Shown: one piece after another, positions 33,712 to 41,796 of the stretch
How the letters are laid out: each line of letters opens with the position of its first letter
How positions within the stretch are numbered: the stretch's first letter is position 1
Assembly: GCF_031882575.1 (NCBI RefSeq)
Contig: NZ_CP134772.1
Coordinates: 2,375,001-2,439,000, forward strand
DNA from: Pseudomonas sp. VD-NE ins
GTDB lineage: Bacteria; Pseudomonadota; Gammaproteobacteria; Pseudomonadales; Pseudomonadaceae
Direction of reading: 5' to 3'
Length of the DNA: 64,000 bases
Program-made: the position numbers and the translations under genes
Notes under the pieces: model-generated
Told to the model about the DNA's origin: nothing
The model's database searches: none
What the model saw: the letters and a program-made list of their open reading frames with translations, nothing else

Positions 33712-35555
33712 ACCGTTCCCGTTTGCTGATGAGCCTCGGTCTGTGTGCCGGGCTGGCCGCGTGCAGCACTGCGCAGGTGGCCAACAAGGAAGCCGCCGAC
33801 CTGATTGAACAGGGTCAGTACGAGGCGGGGCTGGCGCGTATCGAAGAAGGCCTGCGCGAAAATCCGCGCGACACCGAATTGCACCTGCTGCTCAACACCG
33901 GTCGGGCCAAGGCGATCACGTCGTTGCTGACGGCCGGCGACACCGACCGCGCGCGCCGCGATTTTACCTCGGCGCGCACCGCCTACATGCGCGTGCTGAC
34001 CATCGAGCCGAACAACCGCCGCGCCCAGGATGCCTTGAAGCAGATGGAATACCTGCGCAGCATGGACGAGAAACTCGAGCTGGCCCGTGGCGACCTGCGT
34101 CGCGGCGACATCTACGGCGCTGATCGTCAGGTCAAACAGATCCTCGAACTCGACCCGGCCAATGAAGGTGCGCTGGAGCTGCAAGGCAACATTCGCCTGG
34201 TGCAGAGCCGCAACGTCATTGCCTATCCGCAACTGCGCACCAAGCTCGATCGCCCAGTGACCCTGGAATTTCGCGACGCCAACCTCAAGACCATTTTCGA
34301 AGTGTTGTCGCAGGTTGCCGGGCTGAACTTCATCTTCGACAAAGACCTGCGTCCGGACATGAAAGCGACGATTTTCGTGCGTGACGTGCGCATCGAAGAC
34401 GCCGTGACCCTGTTGCTGCAACAGAACCAGTTGCACCAGAAAGTGGTGAACGAAAACACCTTGCTGATCTACCCGGATTCGCCGCAGAAAGTGAAGGATT
34501 ACCAGGAACTGGTGATGCGCACCTTCTACCTGACCAGCATCGACGCCAACACCGCGCTGAACATGGTCAAAACCATGCTCAAGACCCGCGACGTGTTCGT
34601 CGACGAACGCCTCAACACCCTGACCATGCGCGACACCGAAGACGCCGTGCGCATGGCCGAGAAACTCCTGCAATCGCAAGACCAGTCCAACCCGGAAGTG
34701 GTGCTCGAAGTGGAGGTGATGGAAGTCGCCACCCAGCGCATTCTCGACCTTGGCCTGCAATGGCCGAGCACCTTCGGTGTGGTCAACTCCGATGGTTCAC
34801 CGGTCACTCTGTTGGGCCAGCTCAAGGGCATCAACTCTGACCGCATCTCCATCGGCCCTTCGCCGCAAGCCAAGATCAACGCGCAGGACAACGACATCAA
34901 CACCCTCGCCAGTCCCGTGATCCGCGTCAGCAACCGCGAGCAGGCGCGCATTCACATTGGTCAGCGCGTGCCGATCATCAGCGCGACCTCGGTGCCGTCG
35001 ACACAGGGGCCGGTGATCACCGAAAGCGTGACCTATCTGGATGTCGGTCTGAAGCTCGAAGTGACGCCCACTGTGCACCTGAACAACGAAGTGGCGATCA
35101 AGATTGCCCTGGAAGTGAGTAATGCCACGCCGCTGGAACCGACCCGCCAAGGCACGATCCCGGTGCAGGTCGATACCCGCAATGCGCAAACCTCGCTGCG
35201 TCTGCATGACGGCGAAACCCAGATCCTCGCCGGGCTGGTGCGCAACGACCACGGCGCCACCGGCAACAAGATTCCCGGCCTCGGTGACATTCCCGGACTC
35301 GGCCGCTTGTTCGGCAGCAACAAAGACACCATCGGCAAATCGGAACTGGTGCTGTCGATCACCCCACGGATCGTGCGCAACCTGCCGTATCAGAGCCCGT
35401 CGGACATGGAGTTCTCCACCGGCACCGAAACCAGCATGCACATTCAGGCACCGGATCGTTCGCAGAGCTACGTGATGCCGTCGCCTGCCGCGCAGCCGCG
35501 TGCCGTCGGTGAGTCGGCCGTGGCCACCACCCGCGTTACTGTCGAGAAGCCTTGA
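33708..35555 (+). CDS. gspD: Secretin lipoprotein with N-terminal TPR region (GspD/MshL type)
   Basis: 615 aa. Lipobox LAAC near residue 19 predicts an outer-membrane-directed lipoprotein. Residues ~30-150 are TPR-like helices (ADLIEQGQYEAGLARIEEGLRENPRDTELHLLL), an unusual addition for GspD. An STN/N1 region follows (TLEFRDANLKTIFEVLSQVAGLNFIFDKDL, VNENTLLIYPDSPQK) and then the secretin core from ~340 (VEVMEVATQRILDLGLQWP, TSLRLHDGETQILAGLVRND, KIPGLGDIPGLGRLFGS, ELVLSITPRIV). It makes the outer-membrane pore. Fused TPR plus secretin recalls MSHA/atypical T2SS systems. Four-bp overlap with the previous gene. Confidence 0.92.
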   Translation: MNRSRLLMSLGLCAGLAACSTAQVANKEAADLIEQGQYEAGLARIEEGLRENPRDTELHLLLNTGRAKAITSLLTAGDTDRARRDFTSARTAYMRVLTIEPNNRRAQDALKQMEYLRSMDEKLELARGDLRRGDIYGADRQVKQILELDPANEGALELQGNIRLVQSRNVIAYPQLRTKLDRPVTLEFRDANLKTIFEVLSQVAGLNFIFDKDLRPDMKATIFVRDVRIEDAVTLLLQQNQLHQKVVNENTLLIYPDSPQKVKDYQELVMRTFYLTSIDANTALNMVKTMLKTRDVFVDERLNTLTMRDTEDAVRMAEKLLQSQDQSNPEVVLEVEVMEVATQRILDLGLQWPSTFGVVNSDGSPVTLLGQLKGINSDRISIGPSPQAKINAQDNDINTLASPVIRVSNREQARIHIGQRVPIISATSVPSTQGPVITESVTYLDVGLKLEVTPTVHLNNEVAIKIALEVSNATPLEPTRQGTIPVQVDTRNAQTSLRLHDGETQILAGLVRNDHGATGNKIPGLGDIPGLGRLFGSNKDTIGKSELVLSITPRIVRNLPYQSPSDMEFSTGTETSMHIQAPDRSQSYVMPSPAAQPRAVGESAVATTRVTVEKP

Positions 35556-35557
35556 TC

Positions 35558-36031
35558 ATGAACGCCTCCCAACGCGGTTTCACCCTGATCGAAGTCGTGG
35601 TGACGCTGGCCCTGATCGGCCTGTTGGCGAGCATGGCCGCGCCGCTGACCGAGACCCTGGTGCGGCGCGGCAAGGAGCAGGAATTGCGCAACGCGCTGTA
35701 CCAGATTCGCGACGCCATCGACGCCTACAAACGCGCCTTCGATGCCGGTTACATCGAGAAGTCGCTGAACAGCAGTGGCTACCCGCCGAACCTGAAAGTA
35801 CTGGTTGAGGGCGTACGCGATGTGCGCAGCGCCAAAGGTGCCAAGTTCTACTTTTTACGCCGCATCCCGCGTGATCCGCTGGTGCCGGCCAAACGTGATG
35901 ACGAAGGGGGTTGGGGCGTGCGCGCCTACGACAGTTCGGCTCAGAACCCGCGCGATGGCGAGGACGTCTTTGACGTCTACTCCCACGCCCGGGGCAAGGG
36001 CCTCAACGGCATCGCCTACCGCGAGTGGTGA
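35558..36031 (+). CDS. Type II secretion pseudopilin (GspG/H-like, first of three)
   Basis: 157 aa. Prepilin signal QRGFTLIEVVVTLALIGLLA with Glu+5 after the G-F cleavage site; a GspG-like body (LRNALYQIRDAIDAYKRAFDAG, YPPNLKVLVEGV, YFLRRIPRDPL) and a C-terminal DVFDVYSHARGKGLNGIAY. ATG at 35558, two bases after the secretin stop; an in-frame ATG at 35552 is less likely. It gives the machine a second GspG-like subunit in addition to 15554-15982. Confidence 0.85.
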   Translation: MNASQRGFTLIEVVVTLALIGLLASMAAPLTETLVRRGKEQELRNALYQIRDAIDAYKRAFDAGYIEKSLNSSGYPPNLKVLVEGVRDVRSAKGAKFYFLRRIPRDPLVPAKRDDEGGWGVRAYDSSAQNPRDGEDVFDVYSHARGKGLNGIAYREW

Positions 36032-36036
36032 ACCTC

Positions 36037-36411
36037 ATGCGCCGGGAAAAAGGTTTTACCTTGCTGGAGCTGATGGTGGTGATGGCGATCATCGCCACGC
36101 TGATGACCATCGCGCTGCCGCGCTACTTCAACAGCCTCGAAGCGTCGAAGGAAACCACGCTGCGTCAGAGCCTGTCGGCGATGCGCGAGGCGCTGGATCA
36201 CTTCTACGGCGACACCGGGCGCTATCCGGATTCCATCGAGCAACTGATCGAGCAACGTTATCTGCGCAATGCACCACTCGATCCGATTACCGAACGCAAA
36301 GACCAGTGGGTGCTGATCGCGCCACCGGACGGCGTCGCCGGTGGTGTGGCCGACATCAAAAGCGGTGCTACCGGGAGGGCGCGTGATGGCAGCCAGTATT
36401 CCGAGTGGTAA
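36037..36411 (+). CDS. Type II secretion pseudopilin (second of three)
   Basis: 124 aa. Prepilin signal EKGFTLLELMVVMAIIATLM with Glu+5. The body (LRQSLSAMREALDHFYGDTGRYPDSIEQLIEQRYL, DPITERKDQWVLI) is GspG-like and short. Starts 5 bp after the previous stop and overlaps the next start by 26 bp. Its exact place in the pseudopilus cannot be told. Confidence 0.83.
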   Translation: MRREKGFTLLELMVVMAIIATLMTIALPRYFNSLEASKETTLRQSLSAMREALDHFYGDTGRYPDSIEQLIEQRYLRNAPLDPITERKDQWVLIAPPDGVAGGVADIKSGATGRARDGSQYSEW

Positions 36412-36925
36412 CCGTGCGCAGCAGGGTGGCTTCACTTACCTGGGCGTGCTGTTTCTGATTGTGGTGATGGGCATGGGCCTGGCCAGTGCCGGCGAGTTGT
36501 GGTCGACCGCTTCACGCCGCGACCGTGAACGCCAATTGCTCTGGGTCGGCACCCAATACGCGCAGGCGCTGCGCAGCTACTACCGCAGTTCGCCGGGGTT
36601 GGCGCAGTACCCGAAAGAGTTGGTCGACCTGCTCGACGATCAGCGTTTTCCAGAAGCGAAACATCATTTGCGTCAGCTTTATCCGGACCCTATCGGTCAG
36701 GGTGAATGGGCAGTGCAACGCGGTTTCGATGGGCGCATCACGGGTCTCAATAGCCCTTCGATCGAGCTGCCGTTGAAGCAGGCGGACTTCCCGTCGCAGT
36801 GGTCGGATTTCGAAGGCATGCAGCGTTATTCCGATTGGCAGTTCGTCGCCGAAAAAGCCTTTCTTGAAGGCACCAATGGCCCGGCCAAAGGGCAATCGGT
36901 TCTGCCGCAGGCGTTGCAGCCATGA
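36386..36925 (+). CDS. Pseudopilin-like protein (third of three)
   Basis: 179 aa. A degenerate prepilin signal QGGFTYLGVLFLIVVMGMGL: the G-F cleavage site is kept, but Glu+5 is replaced by Gly, the pattern of minor tip pseudopilins (GspK-like). The body has LWVGTQYAQALRSYYRSSPG and DPIGQGEWAVQRGFDGRITGL. ATG at 36386 has GGGAGG upstream. It overlaps csgE by ATGA, physically joining the secretion and curli genes. Confidence 0.75.
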   Translation: MAASIPSGNRAQQGGFTYLGVLFLIVVMGMGLASAGELWSTASRRDRERQLLWVGTQYAQALRSYYRSSPGLAQYPKELVDLLDDQRFPEAKHHLRQLYPDPIGQGEWAVQRGFDGRITGLNSPSIELPLKQADFPSQWSDFEGMQRYSDWQFVAEKAFLEGTNGPAKGQSVLPQALQP

Positions 36926-37314
36926 CCCGCCAATGGTGGTGCGCGCTGATCCTCACCGCTGTGGCGTGCTGCGCCAGCGCCGGTGAAGAAGACGAAATGA
37001 TGGGCTTCATCGTCGACGACACGATCTCGCACATCGGCCACGACTTTTACTACTCGTTCAGTGAACGCCTGCGCGACACCAGCCCGATGGATTTCAACCT
37101 GGTGGTGCGCGAGCGGCCCGACGCGCGCTGGGGCAGCCTGGTGACCGTGGAATATCAGCAACGCCTGGTTTATCGGCGCTTCCTGCCGCCGAACACTGTG
37201 GAACTGAAGGACGAGGCCTACGAGGCCGCCGATATGGTTCGACTGGAGGTTGTCCGGCGCAAGCTGGAAGCCATGTTGCAGGACACCACCGACCTTGAGA
37301 AGGACGAACTATGA
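36922..37314 (+). CDS. csgE: Curli assembly/transport protein CsgE
   Basis: 130 aa with a signal peptide (CALILTAVACCASAG). Body as in CsgE: GFIVDDTISHIGHDFYYSFSERLRD, NLVVRERPDARWGSLVTVEYQQRLVYRRFL. CsgE caps the CsgG pore from the periplasm and guides curlin. It overlaps the third pseudopilin gene by 4 bp and csgF by 4 bp, so curli export is translated together with the type II machine. Confidence 0.93.
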   Translation: MTRQWWCALILTAVACCASAGEEDEMMGFIVDDTISHIGHDFYYSFSERLRDTSPMDFNLVVRERPDARWGSLVTVEYQQRLVYRRFLPPNTVELKDEAYEAADMVRLEVVRRKLEAMLQDTTDLEKDEL

Positions 37315-37742
37315 ACAGCACAACGTTCTCACGGCGCAGCGGATTCTGGATCTCGGGGTTGTTGATCGGGCTCGCCAGCGCCGCTGCCGTCCAGGCCACC
37401 GAACTGGTCTACACGCCGGTCAACCCGTCGTTCGGCGGTAACCCGCTCAATGGCACCTGGCTGCTCAACAACGCCCAGGCGCAAAACGACTACGACGATC
37501 CGGACCTGAAGAAGCGCACCACGGTGGCCGGCACATCGGCGCTCGAGCGCTTCACCAGTCAATTGCAATCGCGGCTGCTGGGGCAACTGCTGGACAACAT
37601 CTCCACCGGCAACACGGGGAGCCTGTCCACTGACGCTTTTATCGTCAACGTCGTCGACGACTCGGGGGCACTCACCATTGAGGTGACCGACCGAGCGAGC
37701 GGTGAAGTTTCGGAAATTCAGGTGAACGGCCTCAACCCATGA
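37311..37742 (+). CDS. csgF: Curli assembly protein CsgF
   Basis: 143 aa with signal peptide. CsgF signature: YTPVNPSFGGNPLNGTWLLN followed by AQAQNDYDDP, and C-terminal FIVNVVDD..LTIEVTDRASGEVSEIQV. CsgF sits at the outer face of CsgG and links the nucleator CsgB to the pore. It overlaps csgE by 4 bp, with 29 bp to csgG. Confidence 0.95.
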   Translation: MNSTTFSRRSGFWISGLLIGLASAAAVQATELVYTPVNPSFGGNPLNGTWLLNNAQAQNDYDDPDLKKRTTVAGTSALERFTSQLQSRLLGQLLDNISTGNTGSLSTDAFIVNVVDDSGALTIEVTDRASGEVSEIQVNGLNP

Positions 37743-37771
37743 CGGGCTGACGGTTCCGGGGAGAGACGGAC

Positions 37772-38632
37772 ATGAAAAGAATAATCGCGTTAGGGCTGCT
37801 GTTGGCGACATTACAAGGGTGCAGTCTGCGTGAGCCGATGTCGGCCGAGCAGGACACCGAAACCCCGACCCTGACCCCCAGGGCCTCGACTTATTACGAC
37901 TTGCTGAAGATGCCGCGGCCCAAGGGGCGGTTGATGGCGGTGGTGTACGGGTTCCGTGATCAGACCGGGCAGTACAAGCCGACGCCGGCGAGTTCGTTTT
38001 CCACCAGCGTGACTCAGGGTGCGGCGTCGATGTTGATGGACGCGATGCAGGCCAGTGGCTGGTTTGTCGTGCTGGAGCGGGAAGGGCTGCAGAACTTGCT
38101 GACTGAACGCAAGATCATTCGCGCGTCGCAGAAGAAGCCGAATACGCCGGTGAATATTCAGGGTGAGCTGCCGCCGTTGCAGGCGGCGAACATGATGCTC
38201 GAGGGTGGGATCATCGCTTATGACACGAATGTGCGTAGCGGTGGGGAAGGGGCGCGGTATTTGGGGATTGATATTTCTCGGGAATATCGGGTGGATCAGG
38301 TGACTGTGAACTTGCGTGCGGTGGATGTGCGCAGTGGGCAGGTGTTGGCGAATGTGATGACCAGCAAGACGATTTATTCGGTGGCGCGTAGCGCGGGGAT
38401 TTTCAAGTTTATCGAGTTTAAAAAGTTGCTTGAGGCTGAGGTTGGGTATACGACGAATGAGCCGGCGCAGCTTTGTGTTCTGTCGGCGATTGAGGCGGCG
38501 GTGGGGCATATGGTGGCGCAGGGGATTGAGCGGCATTTGTGGCAGGTGGCGGGGGACGCTTCTGTGCCTGGGCAGGATGATGTGTTGAATCGGTATTTGA
38601 CTCAGAACAAGGTTGATCCTGAGGCGGAGTGA
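37772..38632 (+). CDS. csgG: Curli secretion pore CsgG (lipoprotein)
   Basis: 286 aa. Lipobox TLQGC at residue ~17. CsgG body: RLMAVVYGFRDQTGQYKP, SSFSTSVTQGAASMLMDAM, GWFVVLEREGLQNLLTERKIIRA, LEGGIIAYDTNVRSGGEGARYLGID, YRVDQVTVNLRAVDVRSGQVL. It forms the nonameric outer-membrane channel for curlin. GGGGAGAG precedes the ATG. Last gene of the ~9.6-kb operon starting at 29015; 3' codon use drifts to more T-rich codons. Its curlin substrates are 6 kb downstream on the other strand. Confidence 0.96.
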   Translation: MKRIIALGLLLATLQGCSLREPMSAEQDTETPTLTPRASTYYDLLKMPRPKGRLMAVVYGFRDQTGQYKPTPASSFSTSVTQGAASMLMDAMQASGWFVVLEREGLQNLLTERKIIRASQKKPNTPVNIQGELPPLQAANMMLEGGIIAYDTNVRSGGEGARYLGIDISREYRVDQVTVNLRAVDVRSGQVLANVMTSKTIYSVARSAGIFKFIEFKKLLEAEVGYTTNEPAQLCVLSAIEAAVGHMVAQGIERHLWQVAGDASVPGQDDVLNRYLTQNKVDPEAE

Positions 38633-38981
38633 GCTGTTGGATCTTTGAGCTTGGCGGCCTGACAGCCGACCAGGCTCTCTCGGTCGAAACCGGTTTAAAC
38701 CTGTAGGAGTGAGCCTGCTCGCGATAGCTATCTCTCAGACACAGTTGCTATTGCGGATGTACCCAAATCCTTGTGGGAGCTGGCTTGCCAGCGATGGCGG
38801 CCTTATAGCCGACCAACCTCTGGCAGATGTATCCAGTTCCAACTGTGGGAGCGAGCTTGCTCGCGAAGGCTTTCTGTCAGGCGGTAGGGTTCTTTCTGAT
38901 TGAGTACATATCCATTCCTGCGGCAACGGCCACCTAGGGTTTCGCCCTTACGGCGACTCACTTTTTTTCAAACGCGGTACG
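38633..38981. repeat. Non-coding repeat region, left of the IS element
   Basis: No gene is seen. It holds REP half-sites at 38702-38799 (a ~98-bp segment nearly repeated at 42538-42636) and 38843-38975, the left part of a ~400-bp repeat whose intact copy is at 42032-42432. The inserted IS element begins right after. Confidence 0.8.
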
Positions 38982-39015
38982 TGTCAAGGTACCTGTCGCC
39001 TTGGTCCTACAACTG

Positions 39016-40026
39016 CTAGCCCATTACGCCCTTAATTTCAGGGCGTTCTGGGTTTAAATAAACTGCGTCTGCCAGTTTCCAGTTTCGTGTTCGAGTACTC
39101 CAGCGGCTTGGATTAGCTTCCCTGGCATCCTCATAAAGCTCTGTTCTAGCTTGTAATAGGGCGGTTGCTTTGCCCTCGTGCCGTTGGTTTGGCGTGACGT
39201 ATTTCAAGGCGCTGTGGCGGTGATCTTCGTTGTACCACTCGATGAACGTCTGCACCCAAAGCCTTGCATCAGTGACCGTATCAAATGGTTGATCGGGCCA
39301 AAGCGGGCAGTACTTTGCAGTGCGAAAAAGTGCTTCGGCGTAAGCGTTGTCATTGCTCACTCTTGGCCGGCTAAAAGAAGGTTCTACACCCAGCGCGACC
39401 ATGCTTTCACGCAACAAAGAACCTCTCATCACGTGTCCATTATCTGAGTGCAACACCAGCGGACGACCTGCAGTATGTTCCCGTAAACATCCCTTTGTGA
39501 GCAGTTCACAGGCGTGTTCGGCGCTCTCCACCTCGTGGACTTCATTGGCGACCAGTTTGCGGCTGTAGACGTCCTTGACCATGTACCAGTAGAAAAAACG
39601 GCCCTTCACTGTGCTCGGCAACCAGGTGATGTCCCAGCACCACACCTGATTGGGGCCATCAGCGCGATGCGTCGTCAGTACTCTGCGTTTTGGGGCTTTG
39701 GCCCGGCCGCGACGGACGTTTTGATTGACGGCTTTCAACACACGATAAAACGTCGACTCCGAAGCCAGATAAATGCCTTCATCGGCCAGCTTAGGCACGA
39801 TTTGGTGTGGGGTCAGGCTGGCGTAGCCAGCCTGATTGGCAGCATCCAGCACCGCTTGACGCTCCGTATCACTGAGCTTGTTAGCCGGAGCTGCACGTTG
39901 AGCCAACTGTCGTCCGTCACACGACGAGTGTTGCCAGCGTTGAACTGTGCGCAGGCTCAGACCCAGTTCATTGCAAGCGCGGTATCGACGAGCGCCATTC
40001 AGCACTGCGTCGGCAATCAACTTCAT
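39016..40026 (-). CDS. IS3-family transposase OrfB
   Basis: 336 aa from the ATG at 40026. Contains the HTH_21 segment (SLTPHQIVPKLADEGIYLASESTFYRVL) and an rve integrase core: DDE residues in WCWDITWLP, LHSDNGHVM and the Glu region of NDNAYAEALFRT. The frame is open further upstream (…LINASDRTQA before the ATG), fitting a -1 frameshift from orfA to make the fused OrfAB transposase. Confidence 0.92.
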   Translation of the reverse strand: MKLIADAVLNGARRYRACNELGLSLRTVQRWQHSSCDGRQLAQRAAPANKLSDTERQAVLDAANQAGYASLTPHQIVPKLADEGIYLASESTFYRVLKAVNQNVRRGRAKAPKRRVLTTHRADGPNQVWCWDITWLPSTVKGRFFYWYMVKDVYSRKLVANEVHEVESAEHACELLTKGCLREHTAGRPLVLHSDNGHVMRGSLLRESMVALGVEPSFSRPRVSNDNAYAEALFRTAKYCPLWPDQPFDTVTDARLWVQTFIEWYNEDHRHSALKYVTPNQRHEGKATALLQARTELYEDAREANPSRWSTRTRNWKLADAVYLNPERPEIKGVMG

Positions 40027-40052
40027 GGCTTGCGTACGATCAGAGGCGTTGA

Positions 40053-40553
40053 TCAGTCTTCCTTGTCCTTGCCCCAGATCGCATTGGCTTTTTTTCTGAG
40101 CTCCAGCAACGCCACCGCCTCTGCACGACTGGCATCAGACTGAATCAGTTGGCGCTCAAGTATTTTGATGCGCCGTTGCTCGGCCGTTTTTGAAGTTCGA
40201 GAGGAGAGATCAACAACGGGATTAGCGTTTTGGCATGCCACTCGCCACTGTTGGATTTGCTCAGGGTAAATGCCTTTGATTCGGCAATATTGAGAGATCT
40301 CGACCTCGCTCAACGGCGCGGTTTCCATGACGGCATTGAATTTATCGGCGCTAGACCATTGGTCACTGGTCTTGCCGTTTCCCGGAACAATTAAGCCTTT
40401 GTCTCTAGCCATTTGTCTCCAGTTTCGCAGTGACTGTGGCGTGAGATTGAGTGCAGAGGCAAGTTCCGCCACTGATCGATTGAGTGGCGGCATCATTTGC
40501 AGAACGACCCAATCTTTGAAGTCGTTGTCGTAGCGTTTGCCCATTTTGGACAT
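40053..40553 (-). CDS. IS3-family transposase OrfA
   Basis: 166 aa. N-terminal helix-turn-helix region (RYDNDFKDWVVLQMM, SVAELASALNLTPQSLRNWRQ), a second similar unit (VEISQYCRIKGIYPEQIQQW) and a C-terminal leucine-zipper-like helix (EQRRIKILERQLIQSDASRAEAVALLELRKK). The end KDKED is encoded by an A/G-rich stretch near 40060-40070 where a -1 slip into orfB is possible. Confidence 0.9.
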   Translation of the reverse strand: MSKMGKRYDNDFKDWVVLQMMPPLNRSVAELASALNLTPQSLRNWRQMARDKGLIVPGNGKTSDQWSSADKFNAVMETAPLSEVEISQYCRIKGIYPEQIQQWRVACQNANPVVDLSSRTSKTAEQRRIKILERQLIQSDASRAEAVALLELRKKANAIWGKDKED

Positions 40554-40617
40554 GGTTATGCACCTTCGCCCTCTTGAGTAGTTGAGTCAATCAACAAGGG
40601 CGACAGGTAGCCTGACA

Positions 40618-41079
40618 CGGAGGGAACGCCAAAAAAAGTAAGCAAAAAACGCTTGCTCCTACGTACGGCCCGCTCGCTGGGGCTCGGGGTTCCTTCGCTC
40701 CGGGATCGATCCGGGCGCAGCGCCTACGGTTTGCTTCGCTGCACCTCCTCTCGCTGTGTTTGGCTGCGCCAAACGGTCGCTGCGCTCCCACCCCCGGATC
40801 AATCCCTCCACTCAGCCTTCCGACGTCGCCCGTGGGTCAAGATCAAGAGCTGCAGCCGAGCTAACGCTCATCCTGTTGAGTGGGGCGGCTTTGCCGCTTG
40901 GGTTGTACGCACATTGAAATTGTGGGTGCGAGCTTGCTCGCGAAGGCGGCCTGAAAGCCGACCAATCTCTGTCGGAATACACTGAACCAAACTGTGGCTT
41001 TCCCAGAGTCACGATTGGGCTTTTTCGGAGGGGTGACGTTAGAATGCCATCACTTTCGCAATTCAAAAGGAATGAATAA
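40618..41079. repeat. Right part of the interrupted ~400-bp repeat, no gene
   Basis: 40633-40883 is ~95% identical by eye to 42182-42432 (from aaaaagtaagcaaaaaacgc to ctcatcctgttgagtgg). A REP half-site follows near 40921-40950. The last ~40 bases carry the promoter and ribosome site of the next gene. Confidence 0.8.
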
Positions 41080-41796
41080 GTGCTGATATTGTTCGGGCTG
41101 GTGTTTGTGCTGACTGTCGTGTTTGCCGTTTATGGGGTGGTTGGCCTGATAGCGCCGAAGGTATACAGGAACAAAAAAACCGGCAACGTTCCCGGCCGGT
41201 TGAGCAGTTTTCTGACGGGGATAATCCTGACGTCGCTGTCCTTCGCTCTTCTGACCTATCTCTCTACCCAGATTCAGCATGCCGGTAGATCTGAGGTGGT
41301 GTCCGCCAGCGCCAACCGCAACGCTGCACCTTCAGCGACCTCGTTGGGGCTGACCGCTTCCGAATTCCATGACGCGTTCAACGCTGCCATTGGCCGATAC
41401 AATAAAAATTATAAAATCGCCGACTTTGAAGTTCGGACAGGCGGAGCCCAGCCGACGTTTTTGTATCAATTGAGCAAGGATCTGCTGATGCAGGGAACCA
41501 TTGATACGAATGATGCCAACGTAGATGGCGTGACCCTGATGGTTTTTTCGCCGAGCGGCAGCGAGGAAGAACAACGGCAGATATTGACTGTTTTGCTTGC
41601 GACGACTGAGGCGCTCAACCCCGACATCCCGGTGGAGGAAAACAAGAAAATCGTCATGGACGTGTTCCATGAGTCTATTGTGAATTTCAACTCCAAGGTG
41701 GGCGTCCAGCGGATAGTCGGCGACCTGACTTACTCATCGATCACGCTTGAATACACGGGATTGTGGTTCGTTATCACAAAGAGCAACAAGAGCTGA
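41080..41796 (+). CDS. Membrane protein of unknown function
   Basis: 238 aa. Two N-terminal transmembrane helices (~2-24 and ~41-62), then a soluble domain of ~165 residues (ASEFHDAFNAAIGRYNKNYKIADFEVRTGG, LMVFSPSGSEEEQRQILTVLLATTEALNP). No family recognised. GTG start at 41080 after AAAGGAATG. Its base composition is lower in GC than the island genes, and it is flanked by repeats and the IS, so it is likely a separately acquired gene. Confidence 0.65.
   Translation: MLILFGLVFVLTVVFAVYGVVGLIAPKVYRNKKTGNVPGRLSSFLTGIILTSLSFALLTYLSTQIQHAGRSEVVSASANRNAAPSATSLGLTASEFHDAFNAAIGRYNKNYKIADFEVRTGGAQPTFLYQLSKDLLMQGTIDTNDANVDGVTLMVFSPSGSEEEQRQILTVLLATTEALNPDIPVEENKKIVMDVFHESIVNFNSKVGVQRIVGDLTYSSITLEYTGLWFVITKSNKS

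Larger units (their letters stand above)
38982..40617 (-). mobile_element. IS3-family insertion sequence, 1636 bp
   Basis: Terminal inverted repeats TGTCAAGGTACCTGTCGCC (38982-39000) and the complement of TGTCAGGCTACCTGTCGCC (40599-40617) match at 17 of 19 positions and enclose orfA and orfB, both leftward. The element sits inside a ~400-bp intergenic repeat (see 42032-42432 for the intact copy). No clear target duplication could be seen at the junctions. Both reading frames are intact, so it may still be active. Confidence 0.9.
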
